From an uncultured Blautia sp. (GTDB lineage Bacteria > Bacillota > Clostridia > Lachnospirales > Lachnospiraceae): a stretch of DNA of 18,935 nucleotides. Below, piece by piece: positions 1 to 7,434 of this stretch (its first letter is position 1; every line of letters starts with the position of its first letter). The notes below the pieces were generated by a model. The model made no database searches and was not told where the DNA came from. It was given only the letters and a program-made list of their open reading frames with translations. Both the position numbers and the translations under genes were made by a program. The stretch is taken from contig USDN01000055.1 in the NCBI GenBank assembly GCA_900553515.1, forward strand, positions 1 through 18,935, read 5' to 3'.

Positions 1-66
1 TTTTCTCAACCTTCTTTCTCGGAATTCCTTATATTTGAATTATACAAGAAGCTCCTTTAAATTCTT
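1..66. other. Left-edge intergenic sequence
   Basis: AT-rich DNA downstream of the cupin gene. No convincing terminator hairpin is visible. On the minus strand the last bases before the window edge contain AGAAGG followed by a short spacer that ends in AAAA at the edge. A further minus-strand gene could therefore start just outside the window, which would make the cupin gene part of a longer operon. This is inference only. Confidence 0.3.
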
Positions 67-1281
67 TTATTTGATCACCAAATCAGGATTCTCTGAAAAA
101 TGTTTCAGGATCACGATCGGGTCAGTAAGAGACGGGTTGGTGATTACCACACCCTCTTTTGCTGCTTTTTCAGTAACAAAATATTCATCATGTGTCAGCT
201 GACCATAGTGGATCAGTGCCGGTGATTCGATCTGCCATTTTCCAAAACTTCCATGTCCTTCCAGACAGATCAGGCCATATGGTGCATTGTCTTTAATGGT
301 CACGCTGCGTCCCGGAAAAATCGTAAGACGCTTTGCTGAAACAGTTTCACATTTATAACAGATCCATTCCTCAATATAACCGTCTGCCATCATATCTTCC
401 AACGGTCTTACCGGAATTGGCTTCATAAAGCGATTTTTATGGAAATCAGGATCTACATTTCGCTCCCAGTCGATCACATCTAAAAGATATTCATAATTTC
501 CAAGTTCTTCTTCCGGAGTATTTTTCCAGAGAAGATCTTCCCCTACGATCTGTCCGTTCATTAAAACTGACTGATACATTGCATAGACATCGGAAGCAAA
601 CTGAGGTTCATATGTACAGAGACTTCCTGGTGCATGCATCACTCCTGGCGGGACATCCCATCCAGTGTCAAGATCCAGCTTATATGCCATTGCCAGAGAA
701 AGAATCTGATTATCACCTTTGGTGAATTTTTTCAGTGCTTCTAATACCTCTTCCTTTGTCGTTTCCGGATTAAACCCAAAAAATGTAAATGGAAATTCTC
801 CGCCATGATTATTCATCTGAGATGGGAAGAAATACATTTCCGGTTTTCCAGATGCTCCTACCCGGGCTGCATGTTCTGTCCTGTGATGAATATGATGAGG
901 AAGAGGACCTGCATTATCAAAAAATTTAGAAAACATTGCCCAGCGATGATATTTATTCCAGAGAGATTCTCCAATCACCTCTGATCCAAGAAGTTCAACC
1001 ACATCTCTCAGCAGAACCTTTTCTTTTCCTTCTTCATCTACAACTACGTAACTCAGTCCTTCGTCTTCTGGTGTTCCCGGTCCGTTCTCGGCCCATGTTG
1101 TTGAGGAAAACCATCTTTCATCAATTCCGCCCCTCTGTCCAAGGATAAAATAGTCATCGGGATGAAGCTTAATACGTTTGCCCGGTCTGCAGAAAGAACG
1201 CGGAACCCATGTGGGTGCCAGCCTCAGGATCCCATCCCCCTGTTCCATCGCCTGTTCCGAAAGCCTCTTTTTCTCTTCCAT
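67..1281 (-). CDS. Cupin-family sugar-phosphate isomerase-like protein
   Basis: A 404-residue protein with the metal-binding pattern of type I mannose-6-phosphate isomerase-like cupins. It has a His cluster (LPHHIHH, residues 127-133), then KPEMYFF with a candidate metal-ligand Glu near 148, then PPGVMHAPGS with His216. It contains many aromatic residues and has no signal peptide or membrane segment, so it should be a cytosolic metalloenzyme acting on a sugar or sugar phosphate. The substrate cannot be read from the sequence. The start is supported by AGGGAG six bases upstream of the ATG. It lies downstream of a LacI-family regulator on the same strand, and its promoter region is filled with LacI-type palindromes, so control by that regulator is likely. 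Family assignment is fairly secure; exact function (mannose-6-P isomerase or another keto/aldose isomerase) is open. Confidence 0.75.
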   Translation of the reverse strand: MEEKKRLSEQAMEQGDGILRLAPTWVPRSFCRPGKRIKLHPDDYFILGQRGGIDERWFSSTTWAENGPGTPEDEGLSYVVVDEEGKEKVLLRDVVELLGSEVIGESLWNKYHRWAMFSKFFDNAGPLPHHIHHRTEHAARVGASGKPEMYFFPSQMNNHGGEFPFTFFGFNPETTKEEVLEALKKFTKGDNQILSLAMAYKLDLDTGWDVPPGVMHAPGSLCTYEPQFASDVYAMYQSVLMNGQIVGEDLLWKNTPEEELGNYEYLLDVIDWERNVDPDFHKNRFMKPIPVRPLEDMMADGYIEEWICYKCETVSAKRLTIFPGRSVTIKDNAPYGLICLEGHGSFGKWQIESPALIHYGQLTHDEYFVTEKAAKEGVVITNPSLTDPIVILKHFSENPDLVIK

Positions 1282-1310
1282 CTGTCTCCCTCTCTTTCCT
1301 CGTTTTTGGT

Positions 1311-1560
1311 AAAACGTTTTTCTGTTCTTTAAAAAAATAAATCCATATTTTTTTGTGCATTTATACTATATGGATTTTAAATTTTAAAATTTTGTTGTTC
1401 AAGGTGATTACATCATAATCCAGAAAAACGTTTTTGTCAATTATATTTTCTTAAAAAATCGTTTTTTGTGCATATTCAAACGTTTTTCTATTTTATTTTT
1501 GTGTGATATGCACAATATCATGTATTGTTCACTGTTAATACTTTTGAAAAAACGTTTTTT
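1311..1560. promoter_or_regulatory. Cluster of LacI-type operators (AAAACGTTTT)
   Basis: Palindromes centred on CG occur at 1311-1320 (AAAACGTTTT), 1424-1435 (AAAAACGTTTTT), 1478-1485 (AAACGTTT) and 1547-1560 (AAAAAACGTTTTTT). There is also a degenerate site at 1453-1467 (TCG centre). The form fits LacI/GalR-family binding sites and the adjacent gene encodes such a regulator. A CcpA site is a possible alternative for some copies. Confidence 0.65.
1412..1440 (-). promoter_or_regulatory. Promoter of the cupin gene
   Basis: On the minus strand TTGACA (1440-1435) is separated by 17 bases from TATGAT (1417-1412). This is a near-consensus vegetative promoter, and its spacer contains the palindrome AAAAACGTTTTT (1424-1435). 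A repressor bound there would block RNA polymerase directly. Confidence 0.7.
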
Positions 1561-1609
1561 AATTCTAATTATTTATATAATTCGTATATTTATTCAGAAT
1601 TTTTTATTC

Positions 1610-1638
1610 AAAAAAAGAAGGGCTGCTGCCCTTCTTTT
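1610..1638 (-). terminator. Rho-independent terminator of the LacI-family gene
   Basis: An 11-bp stem (1613-1623 with 1628-1638, arms AAAAGAAGGGC / GCCCTTCTTTT) with a 4-base loop. On the minus strand the stem runs out into a run of T. It overlaps the TAA stop codon of the regulator gene. Confidence 0.8.
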
Positions 1639-2719
1639 ACCAGTCTACCAAATTCCAGTCTTCTGATGCGCTGCTCACTGTAGACTGACGTACTACAAGC
1701 TTTGCATCCATTTTTATGCCTATTGGTTTTATACTTTCTTCATCAGGATTTTCAATTCTCTGAAACAGCATTCTGGCTGATTCTATTCCTGCATGACGCT
1801 TTCTTACATGGATAGACGATAAAGCAGGTTCCACTACACTGGCAATAAACACATCATCATATCCGATAACTTTCACATCTTCCGGAACACGTTTTCCATT
1901 TTCTTTCAGAAACTTCAGTACGCCAATGGCCATCTGATCATTACCGCAAAAAATACCGTCTAAATCCGGTACCTGCATCATAAGCTGTTTCATGGCTGTA
2001 TATCCGCTCTGATGGCTGTAATCTCCATGAACCACCATCTTCTCTTCATCAAGAAACAGATGATTTTCTTCCATACAGCTTTTATATCCTATAACACGTT
2101 CCCTGACAATCTCCATTTCCATTGGGCCTGAAATATGACAGATTTTTTTGCAGCCGCAGTCTATAAGATGACTTACTGCTGTCTTTGCATTTGTATAACC
2201 GTCAAAATATACTGAATCAATGCCCACATCAGTAAAATCCCTCTCTATACTTACCAATGGAATTTTCTTGTATTTATTTGCCAGCTTTTTAATCTGACAG
2301 ATATATTTTTCTTTATTTTCAATGGATACTGTTGATGCAAAAATAATGCCATCTACTCTGTTTGCAATCAAGCGACTGAACAGTTCCTTTTCTCTTTTGA
2401 TCGCATGGCGGTCTCCATATGTTCCCTGTGCGTCACAGACCACAATCTGGTATCCCTTTTCCACGGCAACTGAATTGATGCCCCTCACAACATAGGGATA
2501 AAAAACACCGCACATATCCTCCGTGATCACACCAATTGTCCCTGTTTTATTGTTTTTCATACTTCGGGCAATGGGATTCGCTTCATAAGACAGCTCTCTT
2601 ACTGCCTGTTCTACCCTTTTTACCAGTTCCGGACTAACATATTTTGACTTGTTTAATACATTTGAAACCGTAGAAATCGAAACCCCTGCTCTTTTTGCCA
2701 CATCTTTAATACCACTCAT
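1637..2719 (-). CDS. LacI/GalR-family transcriptional regulator
   Basis: A 360-residue repressor. The N-terminal helix-turn-helix (GIKDVAKRAGVSISTVSNVL, residues 3-22) and the hinge helix region (ANPIARSMKNNKT) are textbook LacI family. They are followed by a periplasmic-binding-protein-like sensor domain (TGTIGVITEDM onward, with DGIIFAST, DGIFCGND and VKVIGYDD). The ATG at 2719 is preferred over an in-frame ATG 54 bases upstream because AAAGGTG precedes it at normal distance and it places the HTH at the N-terminus. It is encoded upstream of the cupin isomerase on the same strand, and the gap between them is full of AAAACGTTTT palindromes, so it probably represses that gene in response to a sugar or sugar phosphate. 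A half-site-like GAAAAACGAT near 2862-2871, upstream of its own promoter, hints at autoregulation. Confidence 0.9.
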   Translation of the reverse strand: MSGIKDVAKRAGVSISTVSNVLNKSKYVSPELVKRVEQAVRELSYEANPIARSMKNNKTGTIGVITEDMCGVFYPYVVRGINSVAVEKGYQIVVCDAQGTYGDRHAIKREKELFSRLIANRVDGIIFASTVSIENKEKYICQIKKLANKYKKIPLVSIERDFTDVGIDSVYFDGYTNAKTAVSHLIDCGCKKICHISGPMEMEIVRERVIGYKSCMEENHLFLDEEKMVVHGDYSHQSGYTAMKQLMMQVPDLDGIFCGNDQMAIGVLKFLKENGKRVPEDVKVIGYDDVFIASVVEPALSSIHVRKRHAGIESARMLFQRIENPDEESIKPIGIKMDAKLVVRQSTVSSASEDWNLVDW

Positions 2720-2820
2720 GGTTTCACCTTTTTTCCATATCTGCTGTATCTGCAGCAGCTCCTTCTTTCGCATATTTTATAAAATTCCCTATTGTATGGG
2801 AATGTTAACTTTTTATTTTG

Positions 2821-2849
2821 ATTATACGAAATTCCTTAATGTGGTACAA
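2821..2849 (-). promoter_or_regulatory. Promoter of the LacI-family gene
   Basis: Minus strand TTGTAC (2849-2844), 17-base spacer, TATAAT (2826-2821). The leader of roughly 95 nt contains a small ATTCCC/GGGAAT hairpin. A single AAAAACG half site lies about 14 bases upstream of the -35. Confidence 0.6.
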
Positions 2850-2903
2850 GAGCAAATCTTTAGAAAAACGATACACAATTCAAAAATTTTCCAGATTTCC
2901 TTT

Positions 2904-3761
2904 TTAAGGCAGTTTTACCCCATATTCCTTCTCCATTGCTGCACGCATTACATCAACAGGAGCCTTTTTTCCTGTCCATAATTCATAAGCAATGGCACCC
3001 TGATTAATAAGCATCTGAAGTCCATTAAAAGTCTTAAGTCCTCTGTCTTTTGCCTCCATAAGGAATCCTGTCCAGGCCTTATTCGGAATCACATCGCAAA
3101 CTGTCATTCCTTCTTTCAGATCCTCATAAACGATTGCAGGTTTTTTGTCATCTACAAATCCAACTGGTGTCGCATTCACAAGAATATCTGTATCTTCCGG
3201 AATATGAACGTCTCCCTTCCAGTGTACAAAAACTCCCTCCGCACTGGTTTTCTCATTAATAATATCCACAAGAGACCGTCCATGTTCCTCATTGCCATTA
3301 ATAATTGTTATCTTCCGTATTCCCGCAGCCGCCAATTCCACTGCTATGGCTCTTGCCGCACCTCCCGCTCCCAGGATCACTGCTTTTTTTCCTTCTATCG
3401 GAACCTTCCCGTCCTGTATACTTTTTAAAAATCCTTTTCCGTCTGTATTCTCCCCGGCAAGCCTGCCATTTTTCCAATATACCGTATTGACAGCTCCCAT
3501 AGTACGGGCACTCTCTGATATTTCATCCAGATACTTTAAAACTTCACCTTTATGAGGCATCGTAATATTGATACCTGTAAAATTCATAGCACGCATTCCC
3601 TGCATTGCCGCCTCAAGCTGTCCTTTTTTTACCTGGATAGTCAAATACTCCATAGGAATTCCTGCTGCATCAAAAGCAGCCTGCTCCATGACCACTGTAG
3701 GGTTATCATCTACAGGATCTCCAAATACACCCGTCCATTGTTTCTGATAAGATTTCCCCAT
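2904..3761 (-). CDS. aroE: Shikimate dehydrogenase family (AroE-like) oxidoreductase
   Basis: A 285-residue AroE-fold protein. It keeps NITMPHKGE with the catalytic Lys71, ENTDG with Asp107, the Rossmann motif GAGGAARA (131-138), NATPVG, and the C-terminal GLQMLINQGAIAYELWTG block. Two features are atypical. The N-terminal G-x-P-I-x-H-S-x-S-P shikimate-binding motif is replaced by GDPVDDNPTVVM (14-25), removing both carboxylate-binding serines. The NRT motif that recognises the NADP 2'-phosphate reads NGN (155-157). The enzyme may therefore act on a relative of shikimate or quinate, or use NAD. AGGAGGT stands at ideal distance from the ATG. It is second in an operon, 37 bases after the thioesterase gene. 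Fold assignment is firm; true shikimate dehydrogenase activity is uncertain. Confidence 0.8.
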   Translation of the reverse strand: MGKSYQKQWTGVFGDPVDDNPTVVMEQAAFDAAGIPMEYLTIQVKKGQLEAAMQGMRAMNFTGINITMPHKGEVLKYLDEISESARTMGAVNTVYWKNGRLAGENTDGKGFLKSIQDGKVPIEGKKAVILGAGGAARAIAVELAAAGIRKITIINGNEEHGRSLVDIINEKTSAEGVFVHWKGDVHIPEDTDILVNATPVGFVDDKKPAIVYEDLKEGMTVCDVIPNKAWTGFLMEAKDRGLKTFNGLQMLINQGAIAYELWTGKKAPVDVMRAAMEKEYGVKLP

Positions 3762-3798
3762 TTTGTAATACCTCCTGCTTTTATTCTTCTTATAGTTT

Positions 3799-4506
3799 TT
3801 ACTTTATAAACTCCACCACCGCATAAGGTTCCCCCTGTGTATCATTAAGACTGACCACAACCTTATCCGTATCCGCAGATATTTCCGGACATATCACATC
3901 CGAAAGTCTTGCCTGCTGTTTATATTCTGCCCGCATCTGGCGGAGAGGGAAATCTGCCGGAAGATAATCCATTGCCATCTGAATATACTGACAGTTGTTC
4001 ACATGATGATTGGTATCCAAATGGTGCTTCTGAACTGTAAACTGCTCTTCCGGCAAAAATCCGGCCGGCACCACGATCTTCCTGGAAGCATACTCCATAT
4101 CCAGCTTTTCTTCCAGCTCATAGCCTTCTGTATCCTCCGGCTTAAGTTTACAGGGAAGTCCATTTTTCCCATCAATAAAAGTCCAGAAAGTATTGGCATA
4201 TGCCAGTCTTTCTCCTTCTTTTGTGTCCATGACAAAATTACGCTGTCCCATAAATCCCCGAAAACTGTAAGGCCATGTAGATGTAATGATTTCTTCTCCC
4301 AGAGCCGGATACCGGTTTACGATTACCTGCCAGGCAGAAAGAACCCAGAACTTGTTTTTCTCTTTCAGTATTTTCATCCCATTTCCTGCCGCCTCTGATT
4401 GAAACGTACTGCAGTCCTGAAAGTAATTCAGAATCCCCGGCAAAGTAAGCAGTCCGTTTTCTCCTGTTTCACTGTAGCGGACTCTTCCGCTGAAACTATA
4501 TGACAT
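3799..4506 (-). CDS. Acyl-ACP thioesterase (FatA/FatB-type)
   Basis: A 235-residue double-hotdog-type thioesterase that would release fatty acids from acyl carrier protein in the cytosol. The N-terminal hotdog begins FSGRVRYSETGENGLLTLPG. The C-terminal half carries HLDTNHHVNNCQYI (162-174), the D-x-N-x-H-x-x-N catalytic pattern (Asp164, Asn166, His168, Asn171) of plant and bacterial acyl-ACP thioesterases. Length fits the bacterial family. The start at 4506 is chosen over an in-frame ATG 48 bases upstream because AGAGGAA precedes it and homologous proteins begin near this YSFSGRVRYSE segment. It is first in a two-gene unit with the AroE-like gene, and its own promoter lies just past the aspA terminator. 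Confidence 0.88.
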   Translation of the reverse strand: MSYSFSGRVRYSETGENGLLTLPGILNYFQDCSTFQSEAAGNGMKILKEKNKFWVLSAWQVIVNRYPALGEEIITSTWPYSFRGFMGQRNFVMDTKEGERLAYANTFWTFIDGKNGLPCKLKPEDTEGYELEEKLDMEYASRKIVVPAGFLPEEQFTVQKHHLDTNHHVNNCQYIQMAMDYLPADFPLRQMRAEYKQQARLSDVICPEISADTDKVVVSLNDTQGEPYAVVEFIK

Positions 4507-4539
4507 GTCTATTCCTCTTTTCTGCTGATATCTTTCTTT

Positions 4540-4568
4540 ATTATAACTTTTCATTTTTTATGCCGCAA
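4540..4568 (-). promoter_or_regulatory. Promoter of thioesterase/aroE-like operon
   Basis: Minus strand TTGCGG (4568-4563), 17-base spacer, TATAAT (4545-4540). It lies immediately downstream of the T run of the aspA terminator, which separates the two transcription units. Confidence 0.5.
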
Positions 4569-4569
4569 G

Positions 4570-4613
4570 AAAAAAATCCCCTGGCAGGTATCTGAATGAA
4601 TACCTGTCAGGGG
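4570..4613 (-). terminator. Rho-independent terminator of aspA
   Basis: A 14-bp stem with one mismatch or wobble (4578-4591 CCCCTGGCAGGTAT with 4600-4613 ATACCTGTCAGGGG) and an 8-base loop. On the minus strand it is followed by A and seven T. It lies about 50 bases after the aspA stop. Confidence 0.88.
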
Positions 4614-4662
4614 AAGTGTGAGGGCAGTTTTATATATTTCCGCTGCTTTTCTGTCTGTATTT

Positions 4663-6105
4663 TTATTTATCTCCAGCCATTAAAAGCTCTTTGCCTGAAA
4701 TTCCAGGTTCTGTCATATTCACAGGATCCAGTATCTGATCCATCTGTTCTTCATTAAGGATTCCCTCCTGAAGGATAAGATTTCGAACAGATTCACCTGT
4801 TTTGATGGCTTTTTTCGCAATATCTGCTGCCTTCTGATATCCCACATGAGGACAAATGGCTGTAATAATGCCTACACTGTTCTCCACAAGGTAACGGCAA
4901 CGAGTCTCATTTGCAGTGATTCCTGTTACACAGTTGTCAACAAAGGTCTGCACCGCATAGGCCAGCGTATCAATAGACTGAAACATGCAGTAGAATACAA
5001 TCGGTTCAAAGGCATTCAGCTCCAGCTGACCGGCTTCTGCCGCCATAGTGATCGTCACATCATTTCCAATGATATTAAAAGCCACCTGATTTACAACTTC
5101 CGGAATAACCGGATTTACTTTTCCCGGCATAATAGAAGAGCCGTTCTGTTTTGCCGGAAGATTGATTTCTCCAAATCCGGCTCTTGGACCAGAGGACATA
5201 AGCCGCAGATCATTGGCAATCTTGGAAAGGGTCACTGCACAGGCTTTCACCGCACCGGAAACAGATACGAAAGAATCCAGATTCTGTGTGGCGTCAATCA
5301 GATCATAAGCCTGTACAAATTCCATATCAGAAACTTCTACAAGATTGGGTACGATCCGACGAAGGTACGTCTCGTCCGCATTGATTCCTGTTCCAACAGC
5401 AGTTCCTCCCATATTCAGGGTGCACATCTCTTCCATTGCCCGGTCCATTCTGTGGATATCACGCATAATAGCAACGGAATACGCATTAAATTCCTGTCCA
5501 AGACGGATCGGAACTGCATCCTGCATCTGTGTACGTCCCATTTTGATCACATGGTCAAATTCCTTTGCCTTCGCACAAAGAGCTTTGTGTAAACGAAGAA
5601 GCTCTTTTTTCAGATTTTTAAGAAGACGAAGAGACGTCATCTTTCCAGCTGTAGGAATGACATCATTGGTAGACTGTCCACAGTTTACATCATCATTGGG
5701 ATTGATAATGGAATAATCTCCTTTTTCTCCGCCCAAAATCTCGATAGCCCGGTTGGCAATTACTTCATTTGCATTCATATTCAGAGAAGTTCCCGCTCCT
5801 CCCTGAATGGGATCTACAATAAAATCTCCATGAAGCTTCCCTTCCAGGATCTCATCACATGCCTGGACAATGGCCTTTGCTTTCTTTTTGTCAAGAATAC
5901 CTACTTCACAGTTTGTGATCGCTGCTGCCTTTTTAATATAAGCAAGGCTGTTGATGATCTCCGGATGCATATTCAGCCCTGTAATATGAAAATTTTCCGC
6001 CGCACGAAGTGACTGCACTCCATAATAAACGTTCTGAGGAACATCTTTTGTTCCGATAGAATCCTGTTCCACACGAAAATCCTGTTTCTTCTGCACTTCT
6101 CCCAT
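4663..6105 (-). CDS. aspA: Aspartate ammonia-lyase
   Basis: A 480-residue member of the aspartase/fumarase superfamily that deaminates L-aspartate to fumarate and ammonia in the cytosol, feeding fumarate to anaerobic metabolism. It begins RVEQDSIGTKDVPQNVYYGV and carries QGGAGTSLNMNANEV (101-115), QSTND (144-148), KMGRTQMQDAVPI (188-200) and the signature GSSIMPGKVNP (322-332) with the catalytic Ser324. Length matches E. coli AspA (478), and the EEDxxGT-type start plus NQVxFxxIGND favour aspartase over class II fumarase. The start at 6105 is supported by GGGAG upstream. An in-frame extension of 42 codons runs through a palindromic repeat and is not coding. A LysR regulator is divergent from it. 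Confidence 0.92.
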   Translation of the reverse strand: MGEVQKKQDFRVEQDSIGTKDVPQNVYYGVQSLRAAENFHITGLNMHPEIINSLAYIKKAAAITNCEVGILDKKKAKAIVQACDEILEGKLHGDFIVDPIQGGAGTSLNMNANEVIANRAIEILGGEKGDYSIINPNDDVNCGQSTNDVIPTAGKMTSLRLLKNLKKELLRLHKALCAKAKEFDHVIKMGRTQMQDAVPIRLGQEFNAYSVAIMRDIHRMDRAMEEMCTLNMGGTAVGTGINADETYLRRIVPNLVEVSDMEFVQAYDLIDATQNLDSFVSVSGAVKACAVTLSKIANDLRLMSSGPRAGFGEINLPAKQNGSSIMPGKVNPVIPEVVNQVAFNIIGNDVTITMAAEAGQLELNAFEPIVFYCMFQSIDTLAYAVQTFVDNCVTGITANETRCRYLVENSVGIITAICPHVGYQKAADIAKKAIKTGESVRNLILQEGILNEEQMDQILDPVNMTEPGISGKELLMAGDK

Positions 6106-6131
6106 TTTTCTTCTCCCTTTTCTTTCTCCTG

Positions 6132-6204
6132 ATACAACGAAAACCAAGTTTCTGCTATATTGATGTAACAAGTCAATATGGCGGTTATTTAGTATTCGTT
6201 GTAT
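6132..6204. repeat. 73-base imperfect palindromic element, copy 1
   Basis: The ends are perfect 10-base inverted repeats, ATACAACGAA (6132-6141) and TTCGTTGTAT (6195-6204). The interior continues the dyad, including ATATTGA (6158-6164) against TCAATAT (6173-6179), so the whole element folds into one long imperfect hairpin. It lies in the 5' leader of aspA, about 15 bases upstream of the ribosome binding site. A diverged copy is at 7884-7957 and a half copy at 13905-13938. Confidence 0.7.
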
Positions 6205-6401
6205 TCGTTCATATGATACTTTCTGCCCCAATATACTGTACCAAAGGTTACTTCCTCTTAAGTACAGTAACCCTTACAATGCCGGACTTTTTCCGCATCT
6301 ATTCATTGTCCTCATTATAGTAATATGGTAAAATATAATCAAATACATATATTTTTATAATTAATATAGTTTTTAAGTTATAATATAAAAGGAGAAACCC
6401 C
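6205..6401. promoter_or_regulatory. Divergent aspA / lysR control region
   Basis: It contains two nested inverted repeats: TACTGTAC (6234-6241) with GTACAGTA (6262-6269), and GGTTAC (6246-6251) with GTAACC (6267-6272). On the minus strand TATATT (6235-6230) is a possible aspA -10 with no good -35, as expected for an activator-dependent promoter overlapped by LysR binding sites. On the plus side TATAAT (6379-6384) and AAAGGAG precede the lysR start. Confidence 0.45.
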
Positions 6402-7334
6402 ATGTTTCAGGGAATGGAATATGTTTATGAAGTATACAAAGAAAAAAGCTTTTCCAGGGCTGCCGCAAAGCTTTTTATCTCTCAGCCCTCTCTCAGCGCC
6501 AATGTCAGACGAGTGGAAAACCGGATCGGATACCCTGTTTTTGACCGAAGCACCAAACCGTTAAGTCTTACAGAATGTGGAAAACAGTATATTCAATGTG
6601 TAGAACGCATTATGAATATCGAAAAAGACTTTTCTGATTTTATCAATGACTGGGGCGGTCTGAAAACAGGAAGCCTTGTTCTTGGAGGAAGTAATCTTTT
6701 TTCCTCCTGGTTTCTTCCTCCTATGATCGCAGAATTTGCTGCACGTTATCCACACATTCAGATCCGTCTGGTAGAAGAATCCACCGTCAAGCTGACAAAA
6801 ATGCTTCAAAGAGGAATCATTGATCTGGTACTGGACAATACAAATCTGGATCCTGAGATCTTTGACAGCAGCCTTTATCAGGAAGAACATCTGATCCTTG
6901 CAGTGCCCAGATCTTTTTCTATTAACAAAAAATTAAAAGATTTCCAACTTTCTGTATGTGATATCAAAACTGGAAAATTCCTGGATACTGACTTTCCCTC
7001 TGTTCCGTTTTCCCGATTCCGCAAGGAACCATTTATCATGCTGAAACCAGAAAATGACACTGGAAAAAGGGCCCGGGATATCTGCCGGGAAAATCATTTT
7101 GAACCTGTAGTAGTATTTGAAATGGATCAGCAGATGACCTCCTATAATGTTACCTGCTCCGGAATGGGGATTTCTTTTATCGGAGATATCATGGTCTCCA
7201 AGGTCAGCCCTGATCCAAATGTTGTCTACTATAAGCTTCCTTTAAATGATAATTGCCGTAATATCTGTTTTTACTGGAAAAAAGGCCGATACTTAAGCCG
7301 CGCTATGGAAGAATTCCTGAGGATGAGTAAATAG
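6402..7334 (+). CDS. LysR-family transcriptional regulator
   Basis: A 310-residue LysR-type regulator. The N-terminal winged HTH covers about residues 1-60 (FSRAAAKLFISQPSLSANVR, then VENRIGYPVFDRS). A linker helix follows, then the two-lobed substrate-binding domain from about residue 90 (GSLVLGGSNLFSSWFLPPMI, PHIQIRLVEE, GIIDLVLDN, VTCSGMGISFIGD). AAAGGAG stands seven bases upstream of the ATG. It is divergent from aspA, the usual arrangement for a LysR protein and its target, so it probably controls aspA and itself through dyads at 6234-6272. The effector is unknown; aspartate, fumarate or another C4 acid is a guess from the neighbour. No terminator is obvious after the stop. Confidence 0.9.
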   Translation: MFQGMEYVYEVYKEKSFSRAAAKLFISQPSLSANVRRVENRIGYPVFDRSTKPLSLTECGKQYIQCVERIMNIEKDFSDFINDWGGLKTGSLVLGGSNLFSSWFLPPMIAEFAARYPHIQIRLVEESTVKLTKMLQRGIIDLVLDNTNLDPEIFDSSLYQEEHLILAVPRSFSINKKLKDFQLSVCDIKTGKFLDTDFPSVPFSRFRKEPFIMLKPENDTGKRARDICRENHFEPVVVFEMDQQMTSYNVTCSGMGISFIGDIMVSKVSPDPNVVYYKLPLNDNCRNICFYWKKGRYLSRAMEEFLRMSK

Positions 7335-7401
7335 AGAAGCAAAGCGGAACATTTTTATTCACAGGGAAGTTAGTACAGAACGTATTACTTTCCTAATAAA
7401 C

Positions 7402-7431
7402 AAAAAAAGAGCACTTCTTCCGAAGTGCTCT
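7402..7431 (-). terminator. Terminator of tRNA-Gln
   Basis: A perfect 10-bp stem (AGAGCACTTC 7408-7417 with GAAGTGCTCT 7422-7431), loop TTCC, followed on the minus strand by a run of T. It begins three bases beyond the tRNA 3' end. Confidence 0.88.
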
Positions 7432-7434
7432 AAG

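Larger units (their letters stand above)
1282..1636. other. Operator-rich intergenic region between lacI-type gene and cupin gene
   Basis: 355 bases without a gene. On the minus strand it holds the cupin promoter, a long 5' leader, at least five AACGTT-like operator candidates, a 10-base inverted repeat (1339-1348 with 1368-1377) in the transcribed leader, and at its far end the terminator of the regulator gene. A short plus-strand open frame crosses it but has no ribosome binding site and a skewed AT-rich composition, so it is not called. Confidence 0.6.

Noticed and set aside
1466..1666. Short plus-strand frame in the operator-rich gap
   Set aside because: Made of poly-T derived Phe/Leu/Ile codons, crosses operators and a terminator, and has no RBS.
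4846..5592. 248-codon plus-strand open frame opposite aspA
   Set aside because: Shadow of aspA with skewed composition and no ribosome binding site.
6106..6231. In-frame 42-codon N-terminal extension of aspA
   Set aside because: It reads through the palindromic repeat and has no ribosome binding site; similar peptide sequences in the other repeat copies come from the shared DNA, not from a protein domain.
7347..7393. Possible lysR terminator (AGGGAAGT / ACTTTCCT)
   Set aside because: Short stem with a wobble, 16-base loop and no T tract on the plus strand.
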